Origin: a virus
Direction: 5' to 3' (one strand)
IMG/VR virus record: IMGVR_UViG_3300028840_001495
Coordinates: 1 to 27,161 of that record
DNA: 27,161 bases
Every line of letters begins with the position of its first letter. Within the stretch, counting starts at the first letter, position 1. The position numbers were made by a program, and so were the translations under genes. Of this stretch, positions 6,581 through 13,576 are shown piece after piece. The notes under the pieces were generated by a model that had not been told where the DNA came from, did no database searches, and was given only the letters and a program-made list of their open reading frames with translations.

Positions 6581-6927
6581 TGACAGACAACGACAGGCTT
6601 GCGAGGTGGCTCGGCTGGCACAACCGGAACGTCGTCGGCGAGTGGTACTCGACGCCGGATGGGGGACGGCAGAGCGATCCGCCGGCGTTCGAGACGAACG
6701 ATGCCTTGTGGAGGGGGCCGAAGGGCGCGATCGCAGCGGCGTGCGAAAAAGCGCCCGTTTTGTTCGGCAAGGCGATCTGGTTCGAGGCGCGAGAGGACGG
6801 ACCCGAACCGGATCATCGAACGCTGGAATTCAACAGGACCGTATCCGCTGTCCTGACCGCTACGCCGCTTCAGTTGAAAACCGCCCTACTTCGGGTAGTG
6901 GATCAGTGGGAGGATGACGGGGAATGA
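6580..6927 (+). CDS. Small phage protein of the WLGW family
   Basis: A 115-residue acidic protein with GGGAGGGAGG just upstream. It begins RLARWLGWHN, as in the genes at 128 and 5447, followed by WYSTPDGGRQSDPPAF, a strand-turn pattern that resembles the Phage_ABA_S sandwich proteins (aromatic, Y-S-T, then a proline turn). The C-terminus has a helix near TPLQLKTALLRVVDQW. It is the fullest member of the local paralogue set. Function unknown. Confidence 0.78.
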   Translation: MTDNDRLARWLGWHNRNVVGEWYSTPDGGRQSDPPAFETNDALWRGPKGAIAAACEKAPVLFGKAIWFEAREDGPEPDHRTLEFNRTVSAVLTATPLQLKTALLRVVDQWEDDGE

Positions 6928-7100
6928 ACGCCGAGACGCTTGATCGTGCAAAGAAGGAAGCCCTACGCTTCGTTGATCGTATTCGCGCCTACCAGGCGGC
7001 GGCGTGCGATGGCGGCGCTCCTGGGAAGGATCGCGCGGCGGTGCGACGGGCATCGATGGATCTGACGCGGACGCTCGCGGATCTGAGGCAGGGAAGATAG
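6924..7100 (+). CDS. 58-residue helical protein
   Basis: A short frame in an ATGA overlap with the preceding gene. The protein is two basic helices separated by a Gly/Pro turn (CDGGAPGKD), with many Arg and Ala residues. It could be a small nucleic-acid-binding or regulatory protein, but there is no diagnostic motif. The coupling by overlap and the position 14 bases before the methyltransferase gene support expression. Its stop is at 7098-7100. Confidence 0.65.
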   Translation: MNAETLDRAKKEALRFVDRIRAYQAAACDGGAPGKDRAAVRRASMDLTRTLADLRQGR

Positions 7101-7114
7101 ATAAGGGCGTCGAA

Positions 7115-8395
7115 ATGCCGGAAACGAAGATACGGATAGCGTGCGAGGGAGCTGCAACACTGCCTCTCGACGCGTTTGAGTTCTTCCAGGGGGACCTCAA
7201 GAAGCTTACGCCGAAGAACGCCGAGCGGCTCCGCAAGGAGATCCTCCAGGACGGCTTCTCGGAACCGGTCGCCGTCTGGCGCAAGGGAGAACACAACTGG
7301 ATCCTCAACGGGCACCAGCGCATCGCGGTGTTGCGGAGCATGGCGGACGAGTTCGAGATTCCGCCGCTGCCCGTGTCATGGGTCGAGGCGAAGACGTACA
7401 AGGAGGCGAAGCACAAGCTTCTCGGACTGACTTCGCAGTACGGCGAGATGACGTTCGATGGGCTGGCTGCGTTCTCCAAGGATCTTGATCTGTCATTCGA
7501 CGACCTGGACACGACATTCCGGTTTCCGGAGGTCGATCTATCTGCGTTTCGCGAGATGGAGGACGATTCCGAGGCGGTTGCCGAGATGATCGATCGCGCC
7601 GAGGCTCTTCTTGAGAAGTGGGGAGTGGAACGTGGACAGATATGGGAGATTTCCGGCAAGGCGGGAACGCATCGAGTGATGTGCGGGGATTCGACGGACG
7701 ATGGCGATGTGGCGTTACTGCTTGGCGACGCGGAGCCGTATCTGATGGTGACTGATCCGCCGTATGGCGTGGAGTATGACCCGACGTGGCGCGATGAAGC
7801 TGGCGGCCAATTTGGCGATGGCAGGACAGTGCAGCGCGGTAAAGTATTGAACGATGACCGCTCAGATTGGAGCGAGGTGTTTCGCAACTGGCCGAGCGCA
7901 GTCCTATATTCCTGGTCGCCGGGCGGCGACCACATTATAGCGACGGGCAAGGCAATTCTTGACGCCGGGTTTCAGATCCGTGGTCAGATCATTTGGCGGA
8001 AATCTCACTTTGTACTGAGTCGCGGAGCATACCACTGGCAGCATGAGCCTTGCTGGTACGGAGTTCGGAGTGGCTCGAAAGCTAAGTGGGTAGGAGATAG
8101 GAAACAGTCAACGGTGTGGGATCTCGCTGGGATGAATCCTGCCGGAGGATGCGGCGAAAAGAAAACTGGACATGGGACACAGAAGCCCGTCGAGTGCATG
8201 GCGCGGCCTATCCGCAACCACGAGGGTAACGTGGCTGACCCATTCCTCGGCTCTGGCACAACTGTAGTGGCTGCCGAGCAAGAGGGGCGTATCTGCTACG
8301 GCATGGAGATCGAGCCGAAGTACGCCGCCGTGACGCTTGAACGTCTCGCTGCGTTGGAGCTTGAACCAAAACAGGTGACGGATGTCCGGTTGTGA
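7115..8395 (+). CDS. ParB-like domain / DNA methyltransferase fusion
   Basis: A 426-residue protein. Residues about 15-110 form a ParB-like (Srx) domain with the hallmark NGHQR at 65-69. The methyltransferase domain begins near residue 175: catalytic DPPY at 214-217, HGTQKPVE at 353-360, and the SAM-binding DPFLGSGTT at 375-383. This motif order (IV before I) indicates a beta-class amino-methyltransferase acting on adenine N6 or cytosine N4. Such fusions are frequent in phages and give anti-restriction or timing marks; no cognate nuclease is evident. The start at 7115 is preceded by AAGGG at 7103-7107; further upstream in-frame starts lie in the preceding gene. The target sequence cannot be read from the protein. 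Confidence 0.9.
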   Translation: MPETKIRIACEGAATLPLDAFEFFQGDLKKLTPKNAERLRKEILQDGFSEPVAVWRKGEHNWILNGHQRIAVLRSMADEFEIPPLPVSWVEAKTYKEAKHKLLGLTSQYGEMTFDGLAAFSKDLDLSFDDLDTTFRFPEVDLSAFREMEDDSEAVAEMIDRAEALLEKWGVERGQIWEISGKAGTHRVMCGDSTDDGDVALLLGDAEPYLMVTDPPYGVEYDPTWRDEAGGQFGDGRTVQRGKVLNDDRSDWSEVFRNWPSAVLYSWSPGGDHIIATGKAILDAGFQIRGQIIWRKSHFVLSRGAYHWQHEPCWYGVRSGSKAKWVGDRKQSTVWDLAGMNPAGGCGEKKTGHGTQKPVECMARPIRNHEGNVADPFLGSGTTVVAAEQEGRICYGMEIEPKYAAVTLERLAALELEPKQVTDVRL

Positions 8396-8399
8396 TCAC

Positions 8400-8428
8400 T
8401 TGACAATACCGGTCGGGTATGGTATGGT
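8400..8428 (+). promoter_or_regulatory. Predicted sigma70-type promoter for the packaging genes
   Basis: A perfect TTGACA at 8400-8405 and TATGGT at 8423-8428 are separated by 17 bases, directly after the methyltransferase stop. Transcription should start near 8435, so an ATG at 8435 would have no leader, and the real start is the ATG at 8459 with AAGGAGG at 8447-8453. It would serve the genes from 8459 through the terminase. Prediction only. Confidence 0.7.
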
Positions 8429-8458
8429 TGGTTTATGAAAGCCCCGAAGGAGGCAAGC

Positions 8459-8713
8459 ATGACCAGGAAAAAGGAGACCACACCACGGCCGATAGAGCGG
8501 ACGGTGCGGATGTACAAAGTGGTAGATGGAAGCAGGACAGCGAAGGTGAATGCCCCGAGTAGCGCCCAGGCGGCGTCGCAGTTTTCCAAGATTCCAGTTC
8601 GTCGGTTGGCTTCTTCGAACTTTCATGACGAGCGTGGATTCTCGGTCTTCATCGTATGCACGGATGATTTGCACGAGACGGACCATACGGTTGCTGTCTG
8701 GAGGATGTCATGA
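8459..8713 (+). CDS. Hypothetical small protein, first gene after a promoter
   Basis: An 84-residue basic protein with AAGGAGG at 8447-8453, five bases before the ATG. The N-terminus is Lys/Arg/Thr-rich; the rest forms a strand-helix-strand pattern (VRMYKVVDGSRTAKVNA, then AAS, and FSVFIVCTDDLHE). The composition and size resemble small DNA-binding or antirepressor-like proteins, but no domain is recognised. The stop overlaps the next ATG. As the first gene after the promoter at 8400 it may regulate the packaging operon; this is inference. Confidence 0.75.
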   Translation: MTRKKETTPRPIERTVRMYKVVDGSRTAKVNAPSSAQAASQFSKIPVRRLASSNFHDERGFSVFIVCTDDLHETDHTVAVWRMS

Positions 8714-8937
8714 ATGCGGGGACCAAGGTACCGATAGCGAGCGTGGCAGTGAAGACGGAAAGCTACGCGTTCGCGCACGGACGGAAGCCCCGCGGACGCG
8801 GCTGGTGGTGGTTCGGATTCGGCGGCGGAGTCACGTACCGTGAGTTCCAAGCGTTCGGACTGTACAGCGAAGCCAGGCGCAAGGCGCAGACGTTTGCGGC
8901 GTCGTGCGGATGCCGCGAAGTGACGGTGCTTCCATAA
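8710..8937 (+). CDS. Small phage protein with GRGWWWF motif
   Basis: A 75-residue protein with an ATGA overlap. The middle contains RKPRGRGWWWFGFGGG, and the C-terminus a helix with EARRKAQTFAASCG followed by a strand ending VTVLP. I recognise the GRG-W-F then EA..A..A pattern from many small phage proteins of unknown function, which may form a compact alpha/beta fold. Its position before the terminase genes is typical for that kind of protein. Confidence 0.75.
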   Translation: MNAGTKVPIASVAVKTESYAFAHGRKPRGRGWWWFGFGGGVTYREFQAFGLYSEARRKAQTFAASCGCREVTVLP

Positions 8938-9086
8938 TGCGTGCAGCGTATGAGAAGTTTACGCTTCAGCTCAATACGGAAACCGACGCGGATGTGATCA
9001 AGTATCTGGAGAGCCAAGCGAACAAGAACGACACGATTCGGCAGGCTCTCAAGGAACGAATGGCTCGCGAGGAGCAATTAGCGTGA
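8937..9086 (+). CDS. Ribbon-helix-helix-like small protein
   Basis: A 49-residue protein whose ATG overlaps the preceding stop (TAATG). The sequence KFTLQLNTETDADVIKYLES followed by NKNDTIRQALKERM has a short strand and two helices, the plan of ribbon-helix-helix DNA-binding proteins seen in phages and plasmids. Such proteins dimerise and bind operator DNA. It immediately precedes the small terminase and is a candidate regulator of the packaging operon. Short but with a clear fold pattern. Confidence 0.7.
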   Translation: MRAAYEKFTLQLNTETDADVIKYLESQANKNDTIRQALKERMAREEQLA

Positions 9087-9640
9087 AGGCGAGCAAAGAG
9101 AAGAAACACCCTGGCGGGCGTCCGCGCATCTTTGCGACTGTCGCCGCGATGGAGAAGGAGATCGACGCATACTTCGACGAGTGTGACAAGGGCGTTCCGG
9201 AGCAGGTCATCACGAAGCAGGGGGGGCCGGGCGAAGTAACAGGTGTCAAGGTCGTCGAAGTGCGGAAGCCGATCCCGTACACCATGACGGGACTCGCGAA
9301 TAGACTCGGGATTTCTAGGTGGACGTTGGTCAACTACACAAACAGGTCCGACGATTTTGGAAAGAAGTTTTTCCCCACGATAACGCGCGCGCGCGCGAGG
9401 GTCGAAGAGAATCTGGAGCGGCGCCTGTATTCAGGCGTCGGCTCACCGCACGGCCATGAGTTCGGCTTGCGGAATAACTTCGGGTGGCAAGACAAGCAGA
9501 CGCACGAGCATAGCGGGCCTGACGGCGGGCCGATGCAGCATCAGCATGAGATGGCCGACCTGTCCGATGAGCAGCTGTTAGAGCGGATCGAGCGGCGCAG
9601 GAAAGCGATGGCGGAACTTGACGACGGGGATAGCGATTGA
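9083..9640 (+). CDS. Terminase small subunit
   Basis: A 185-residue protein with a GTG start in a GTGA overlap. Residues 65-85 (TMTGLANRLGISRWTLVNYT) are a helix-turn-helix, followed by ITRARARVEENLERRLYSG and GLRNNFGWQDK, the signature of the GP3-type DNA-packaging proteins. It recognises the pac or cos site in the concatemer and passes DNA to the large subunit. The C-terminal 35 residues are charged (DLSDEQLLERIERRR) and probably bind the large subunit. It lies directly before the large terminase, with a 23-base overlap. A (CG)7 run at 9384-9397 encodes part of the helical region. Confidence 0.9.
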   Translation: MKASKEKKHPGGRPRIFATVAAMEKEIDAYFDECDKGVPEQVITKQGGPGEVTGVKVVEVRKPIPYTMTGLANRLGISRWTLVNYTNRSDDFGKKFFPTITRARARVEENLERRLYSGVGSPHGHEFGLRNNFGWQDKQTHEHSGPDGGPMQHQHEMADLSDEQLLERIERRRKAMAELDDGDSD

Positions 9641-11117
9641 GGAACGCGCAGAGCTAGAGCGCAGGAATCGCGCCGACCTTGGGGAGCTTGCACGTCGGCG
9701 GCTTTCTTCTTTCTGCGAGTACACGGGGGAAGGCCGCTGGGTTCACTCGCCGCACCTCGACTTGCTCTGTGAGAAGATCGAGGAAGCCGAGCGGTGGACG
9801 AACGAGGGGCACGACGAGATCAAGCTGATCGTCGTGTCAGCACCTCCGAGGCACGGAAAAAGCGAGGCCGTTTCCCGCAACGCGCCTGCGTGGTTCCTCG
9901 GGCGAAACCCAGACAAGGAAGTGATCCTCGCAGCGCACACGGCGAGTCTCGCAACGGATATGAGCAGGGAAGCGCGGCGGATCTTCCGGGACTATGCGGG
10001 CCCGCTGTTCGGCCTTGAACTGTCTCAGGACACGCAGTCGGTGGAGTTGTGGCATGTCGCTGGGCACAGCGGGAAGATGCAGGCGGCCGGCGCCGGCGGA
10101 CCGCTGATGGGGCGCGGGGGAAGCCTAGTCATCATTGAGGACCCCCACAAGAGCTTGGAAGAGGCGGAGTCTCCGACGTACCAACGGAAGATCCTCGAAT
10201 GGTTCAAGTCGACGATCGTGCGGAGCCTTGCTCCGAGCGGCGCAATCGTCATTGTAGCATCGCGGTTGCACACGAAGGATCTGATCGGGCAGCTGTTGGA
10301 GGAAGCCGAGATCAGCGGGCTTGTGTGGGAGATGGTTGAGTTCCCGGCGATCGCGGGGGAAGACGATCCACTCAGACGCGAAGAAGGTGCGGCGCTATGG
10401 CCGTGGCGGTTCAACGAGAAGCGGTTGGCTCAGATCCGCGCTTTGCTGGCGAGTGAGAGGATCTGGCTCGCGCAGTATCAGCAGAGACCGACGCCAGACG
10501 TCGAGGGCGCGTTGTGGAAGCTTGGCCTGATCGATGCGCTGCGGATCGGCGAGGGACAGATGCCCGAGCTCTACAGGACGGCGATCTCGTGGGACCCGTC
10601 GACGACATCAAAGAAGACGAGTGACGAGCACGGCATCTATGTGCTTTCCGTTGGCGCTCCGTACTACGCCTCGGGCGAGGGATCGACCATCGGTGAGCTT
10701 GACACGAAGCACGGTTACGTGCGTGACAACCTCTCAGGGATCTACACGCCGGACGAAGCGACGCGGATCGTGATCGACGCCTATCATCGATACGGTGCCG
10801 GGGCCGTCGTTGCAGAGGACAATCAGGGCGGTGACTGGATTGAGACAGCTGTGCGGTTGCGAGACCCCGACGTGTCCTACCACGGCATCACAGCGTCGGA
10901 ATCGAAGAAGGGCCGCGCGGAGCCTGTTTCCGCGCTCTATTCTCAGCGAAGGATCCACCATGTTGGTGTGTTCACGCAGCTCGAGAAGGAGTTGACGACA
11001 TATACTGGGCCGCCGATGCCGTCACCGAACCAGCTGGATGCGGTGGTGCACGGCTTTGCGGAGTTGTTCGATCTGGCGAAAACGCGGAAGGAACGGAAGC
11101 CGGTCGGAGTGTGGTGA
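9618..11117 (+). CDS. Terminase large subunit
   Basis: A 499-residue packaging motor. The ATPase half has a Walker A-like APPRHGKS at 75-82 and Walker B LVIIEDP at 170-176, with MGRGGSLVII just before. The nuclease half has conserved acids in SWDPS (D326), VVAEDN (E400) and NQLDAVVHG (D474), an RNase H-like site that cuts the concatemer. It pumps DNA into the procapsid through the portal. The start is set at TTG 9618, inside the small subunit gene, with only a weak GGCGGA site, so a start slightly downstream is possible. The portal gene does not follow directly; about 2.4 kb of small genes intervene. Confidence 0.93.
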   Translation: MTTGIAIEERAELERRNRADLGELARRRLSSFCEYTGEGRWVHSPHLDLLCEKIEEAERWTNEGHDEIKLIVVSAPPRHGKSEAVSRNAPAWFLGRNPDKEVILAAHTASLATDMSREARRIFRDYAGPLFGLELSQDTQSVELWHVAGHSGKMQAAGAGGPLMGRGGSLVIIEDPHKSLEEAESPTYQRKILEWFKSTIVRSLAPSGAIVIVASRLHTKDLIGQLLEEAEISGLVWEMVEFPAIAGEDDPLRREEGAALWPWRFNEKRLAQIRALLASERIWLAQYQQRPTPDVEGALWKLGLIDALRIGEGQMPELYRTAISWDPSTTSKKTSDEHGIYVLSVGAPYYASGEGSTIGELDTKHGYVRDNLSGIYTPDEATRIVIDAYHRYGAGAVVAEDNQGGDWIETAVRLRDPDVSYHGITASESKKGRAEPVSALYSQRRIHHVGVFTQLEKELTTYTGPPMPSPNQLDAVVHGFAELFDLAKTRKERKPVGVW

Positions 11118-11126
11118 GGAGGCAAT

Positions 11127-11321
11127 ATGAAACGGAGACTACGGCTTGCGGTTGCATGGTGGCGGGCGCGGAGCAAACGGCCTGCCGTCGGAAGGCTCGG
11201 GCTCGGCCTTACGCAATGGCGGAAACCGGGAGGGAATGCACACGACAGGCGGAAAGCGTGGCGGCGGTTCCTGCGTGATCCATCGCGACACGTGTTGATT
11301 GAGATAGGGGGACAAGATTGA
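11127..11321 (+). CDS. Small very basic protein
   Basis: A 64-residue protein rich in Arg and Trp, with AGGAGG at 11117-11122 four bases before the ATG. It starts MKRRLRLAVAWWRARSKR and continues in the same style, with no acidic cluster until the end. The first residues could form an amphipathic or nucleic-acid-binding helix. I recognise no domain. The stop overlaps a tiny downstream frame as TGATG. Confidence 0.62.
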   Translation: MKRRLRLAVAWWRARSKRPAVGRLGLGLTQWRKPGGNAHDRRKAWRRFLRDPSRHVLIEIGGQD

Positions 11322-11365
11322 TGCTGAAATGCGGGCGGGCGCGCGAAGTACTTGAGGAGGCATGA
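11321..11365 (+). CDS. Possible 14-residue leader peptide
   Basis: The frame MLKCGRAREVLEEA begins in a TGATG overlap with the previous stop, nine bases after a GGGGG run (11307-11311). Its last codons contain the ribosome binding site (GAGGAGG, 11354-11360) for the next gene, so translating it could couple or gate that gene. It is too short to judge from composition and may be chance. Confidence 0.25.
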   Translation: MLKCGRAREVLEEA

Positions 11366-11366
11366 C

Positions 11367-11675
11367 GTGAACAAGGAACAGCTTGTGGAAGAGGTATCTG
11401 GTCGGTTCAAGACAGCGGTCGAGGCGCTGAACTTCTTTCCGAATGGACCGCAGGGCGAGTTGTGGGAGGCGCTCGCGGAGATCGCAAGAGAGAATCCAGA
11501 GGGGGCGCAGCTCGGATCGGTGCTCATGGACGACGCCGTGAAAAAGACGCTTGCCGGGATCAAGCAGCTTGCCGTTGGATTCGCGATGTTCGGGGTACAC
11601 GTTGACGTCGGTGATGGCGAATCGGGCGACTTGCGCAAGCGGCTTGGGAAGTTCTTCGGGAGTAGCGCTGGATAA
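11367..11675 (+). CDS. Hypothetical protein, GTG start
   Basis: A 102-residue protein with GTG at 11367 and GAGGAGG at 11354-11360, six bases upstream. The first 60 residues are an acidic helical segment (KEQLVEEVSGRFKTAVEALN, then a Gly/Pro turn and another helix). The middle contains a hydrophobic strand near VGFAMFGVHVDV. No family is recognised, but the regular alternation of helices suggests a folded protein. It belongs to the group of small genes between terminase and portal. Confidence 0.72.
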   Translation: MNKEQLVEEVSGRFKTAVEALNFFPNGPQGELWEALAEIARENPEGAQLGSVLMDDAVKKTLAGIKQLAVGFAMFGVHVDVGDGESGDLRKRLGKFFGSSAG

Positions 11676-11685
11676 GGAGGCGAGG

Positions 11686-12150
11686 ATGACGCGTGATGAA
11701 GTGATGGCGATGTCAGATGAGGAGCTGAACAGCACAGCAGCCCGGCTCGATGGATGGAGACCGCCCGAACAGCCAGACGCGGGGATGCCGGTCGGGCTGA
11801 TGTTTCATTCTGAGCCCGACGGTGAGATGTGGTATGACACGGAACTGGATCGGAAGCTCTCGTCTGGTCGTCGCGTACCCGTCGAGGAGGTCAATCGGGC
11901 GGTCCACTGGCATACGGATGATGGCCGCGCGGCATCTGGGTTGCCCAACTACTGTCACGACATCGCGGCGGCGTGGGAGTTGGTTGAGTCGGTCCGCGAA
12001 AATGCGTTGCGCTTCCAGGTTGGAAATACGCGGCATTGTTGGGATAGTTGGTGGGCGGAGTTCAGAGGGGGCAAGCCGACAGTCTATGCCGAATCAGCGC
12101 CCAAGGCCATCACCCGCGCCTTCGTCCTCGCGATGGACGGCAAAGCATGA
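11686..12150 (+). CDS. Phage_ABA_S-like protein
   Basis: A 154-residue protein with AAGGAGG at 11674-11680. It starts with TRDEVMAMSDEELNSTAARL and GWRPPEQ, then has LPNYCHDIAAAWELVESVRE near residues 85-104, and ends with ESAPKAITRAFVLAM. The NYCHDI-AAWELVE pattern and the final A-TRA-AF helix match the Phage_ABA_S sandwich domain, common in phage small proteins of unknown function. Similar opening logic is seen in the shorter WLGW proteins. The stop overlaps the next start. Confidence 0.75.
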   Translation: MTRDEVMAMSDEELNSTAARLDGWRPPEQPDAGMPVGLMFHSEPDGEMWYDTELDRKLSSGRRVPVEEVNRAVHWHTDDGRAASGLPNYCHDIAAAWELVESVRENALRFQVGNTRHCWDSWWAEFRGGKPTVYAESAPKAITRAFVLAMDGKA

Positions 12151-12425
12151 GCCGCTCGAAGCGCCACACGCTCAGGAACCGCGACCTGCGTGCTGGGCGG
12201 AGAATGCACGCGCTACGCCGTGCCAGGCAGCGGTACGGCCAGTATCTGACGATGGCCGACCTCGACGTGATCTCCGAGATGATCCGGAGCGGGGAGGGCC
12301 GTTGCGTCGAGGTGAAGTCGCGCACCGTCACGATCTGGGACGTGACGTACCGCGGCGTCGAGATGCGCGTGGCCTACAGCAAGAAGTGGGGGATGCCGCT
12401 GTCGTTCTACGAGGTGTACGATTGA
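12147..12425 (+). CDS. Hypothetical basic protein
   Basis: A 92-residue protein starting in an ATGA overlap. Residues 1-33 are Arg-rich (SRSKRHTLRNRDLRAGRRMH), then a helix MADLDVISEMIRSG and a strand-rich end (VEVKSRTVTIWDVTYRGVEM, then a final aromatic strand). The layout suggests a basic N-terminal tail on a small alpha/beta domain, perhaps binding nucleic acid. No domain is recognised. The TTG start of the next gene overlaps its stop. Confidence 0.72.
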   Translation: MSRSKRHTLRNRDLRAGRRMHALRRARQRYGQYLTMADLDVISEMIRSGEGRCVEVKSRTVTIWDVTYRGVEMRVAYSKKWGMPLSFYEVYD

Positions 12426-12838
12426 TTTACACGATTGGGCCGCGCGAAGTGTACGACAGGCACCACGAGGAACTTGGCGATCGGCATGCAAAGCTAGGGA
12501 GATTGACACCTTCGGAAGCCTATCTACATAACGCCGTGGTCATGATGAGCGATCCGCACTGGGCTATCATTCGTGAGCCGGAGAGAGGCTACCGAGGGGG
12601 TTGCGTGTTCCAGAGTATCGGCAAGGCGCTGCTTGGGCTGATCCGCGCGAAATTTGATCGGGAGTATGGCGTCTATGGAGTCGGTGCTGATTGGGATGCG
12701 GACACGGTGGCCGGGCATGGGAATGAGGAGTTCGGGCATCACGATCTACTCGTAACGAGTCGCATCGTGACTGGTTGTCTCGCAAGTGTTCCAGGAACAG
12801 TGAAAAGCTGCGCATGGACGAAGACTGCGGTCAGGTGA
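12422..12838 (+). CDS. Hypothetical protein, TTG start
   Basis: A 138-residue protein. The TTG at 12422 overlaps the previous stop (TTGA), and GAGGTG lies at the right distance upstream. It contains a His-rich N-terminal part (YDRHHEELGDRHAKLGR), a central helix MMSDPHWAIIREPERGY, and a later GADWDADTVAGHGNEEFGHH with several His and Asp residues. The metal-ligand-like residues might indicate a metal site, but no known enzyme family fits. The last 25 bases overlap the next gene. Confidence 0.65.
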   Translation: MIYTIGPREVYDRHHEELGDRHAKLGRLTPSEAYLHNAVVMMSDPHWAIIREPERGYRGGCVFQSIGKALLGLIRAKFDREYGVYGVGADWDADTVAGHGNEEFGHHDLLVTSRIVTGCLASVPGTVKSCAWTKTAVR

Positions 12839-12993
12839 CTGGTAGCTATCCAACCACGCGGTGCAACCCGATGGCCGCGTGGGGCGATCACGGGAAGTAC
12901 GACGGCAAGGAGCAGGATTCCAGGAAGCCGCGATGGTCGCTGATGACGGTGCGCGTGCGGTTTGAGATCGTTGAAAGAAAGGAGTCGGAATGA
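12814..12993 (+). CDS. Small hypothetical protein
   Basis: A 59-residue frame starting inside the preceding gene, with CAGGAAC some distance upstream as a weak ribosome site. It has two cysteines (EDCGQ and TRCNP) and ends with a strand-like MTVRVRFEIVERKESE. The last part looks like a true edge strand. The stop overlaps the ATG of the following zinc-ribbon gene. Existence is moderately supported by the coupling, not by homology. Confidence 0.5.
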   Translation: MDEDCGQVTGSYPTTRCNPMAAWGDHGKYDGKEQDSRKPRWSLMTVRVRFEIVERKESE

Positions 12994-13223
12994 TGCGCCT
13001 AGCGAAGCGAGGACCGCGAGTCGGCGTTGGCATGAAGCCAGCACGCGCGAACGAGGAAGTCGCGACGTGTGCCAAGTGCGGGAAGAAGATCAAGCGGAAG
13101 GACCTCGGTCATAGGGCGAGTTCCATTGTCGGCGCGAAGAGCAGCGGGATGCTCTGCCCGAAGTGCGCGAAGGGGAAGCGGGGCTTGCTCGGGCGGATGG
13201 TTGATATGGTAGCGGGAAGGTGA
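12990..13223 (+). CDS. Zinc-ribbon protein
   Basis: A 77-residue basic protein with AAAGGAG at 12978-12984. It has CAKCGKKIKRKDLG at residues 27-40 and CPKCAKG at 56-62, a classical CxxC...CxxC zinc ribbon, followed by a basic tail. A second in-frame ATG immediately follows the first. Ribbons of this type bind nucleic acid or proteins; no specific role can be given. It sits with another zinc-ribbon gene directly downstream. Confidence 0.78.
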   Translation: MMRLAKRGPRVGVGMKPARANEEVATCAKCGKKIKRKDLGHRASSIVGAKSSGMLCPKCAKGKRGLLGRMVDMVAGR

Positions 13224-13224
13224 A

Positions 13225-13467
13225 ATGAATGGCGACAAGGAGTGCGTGATGATTGAGGATATGTGCCCGAATTGCGGAGCGAGGTTGACGCATGTTGAAT
13301 ACACGACGTATCCGTCGATTCCAGGAGTTGTATGCCCGCAATGCGGATTCAGGGCCGAGCGCAAACAACAGAAGATAGAACAGCGAGTGTTCGAGGTGCC
13401 GCCTGATTGGGCTGTTACATCTCCTGGAGTTGACGTCGCGAAGGGACAAATGGAAACAACTTCCTAG
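13225..13467 (+). CDS. Zinc-ribbon protein
   Basis: An 80-residue protein with CPNCGARL at residue 14 and CPQCGFRAE at residue 37, another four-cysteine ribbon. The start at 13225 follows GGAAGGTGA. An internal start at 13249 (residue 9) has a better placed AAGGAG at 13237-13242, so the true protein may be 72 residues. The end of the protein is Val/Pro-rich and probably unstructured. It is the last gene before the promoter of the virion genes. Confidence 0.75.
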   Translation: MNGDKECVMIEDMCPNCGARLTHVEYTTYPSIPGVVCPQCGFRAERKQQKIEQRVFEVPPDWAVTSPGVDVAKGQMETTS

Positions 13468-13477
13468 CCCCAATCCG

Positions 13478-13506
13478 TTGACGCGGCGCGCTCCCCCTGC
13501 TAGATT
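13478..13506 (+). promoter_or_regulatory. Predicted sigma70-type promoter for the virion genes
   Basis: TTGACG at 13478-13483 and TAGATT at 13501-13506, with 17 bases between them. It lies in the 109-base gap between the last accessory gene and the portal. The start of transcription would be near 13513, giving a leader of about 60 bases that contains a strong hairpin (13528-13553). Confidence 0.6.
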
Positions 13507-13527
13507 GAGGTAACGCGCAATGCAATA

Positions 13528-13553
13528 GGCTCTGAGCGCGGGTGGTCAGGGCC
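13528..13553 (+). promoter_or_regulatory. Leader hairpin upstream of the portal gene
   Basis: GGCTCTGA (13528-13535) pairs fully with TCAGGGCC (13546-13553) with one G-U pair, enclosing a 10-base loop. It is followed by GCTTTCATTG, a weak T-rich stretch, then the GAGGGGG ribosome site for the portal. It could be an attenuator, a weak terminator of upstream read-through, or an mRNA-stabilising 5' structure. Confidence 0.55.
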
Positions 13554-13576
13554 GCTTTCATTGTTGAGGGGGACCG

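Noticed and set aside
8435-8458. ATG at 8435 as start of the gene before 8459
   Set aside because: It coincides with the predicted RNA start and lacks a ribosome site, while 8459 has AAGGAGG at the right distance.
9384-9397. (CG)7 run in the small terminase gene
   Set aside because: It encodes an Arg-Ala stretch in a helix and is expected in GC-rich coding DNA; no further structure around it.
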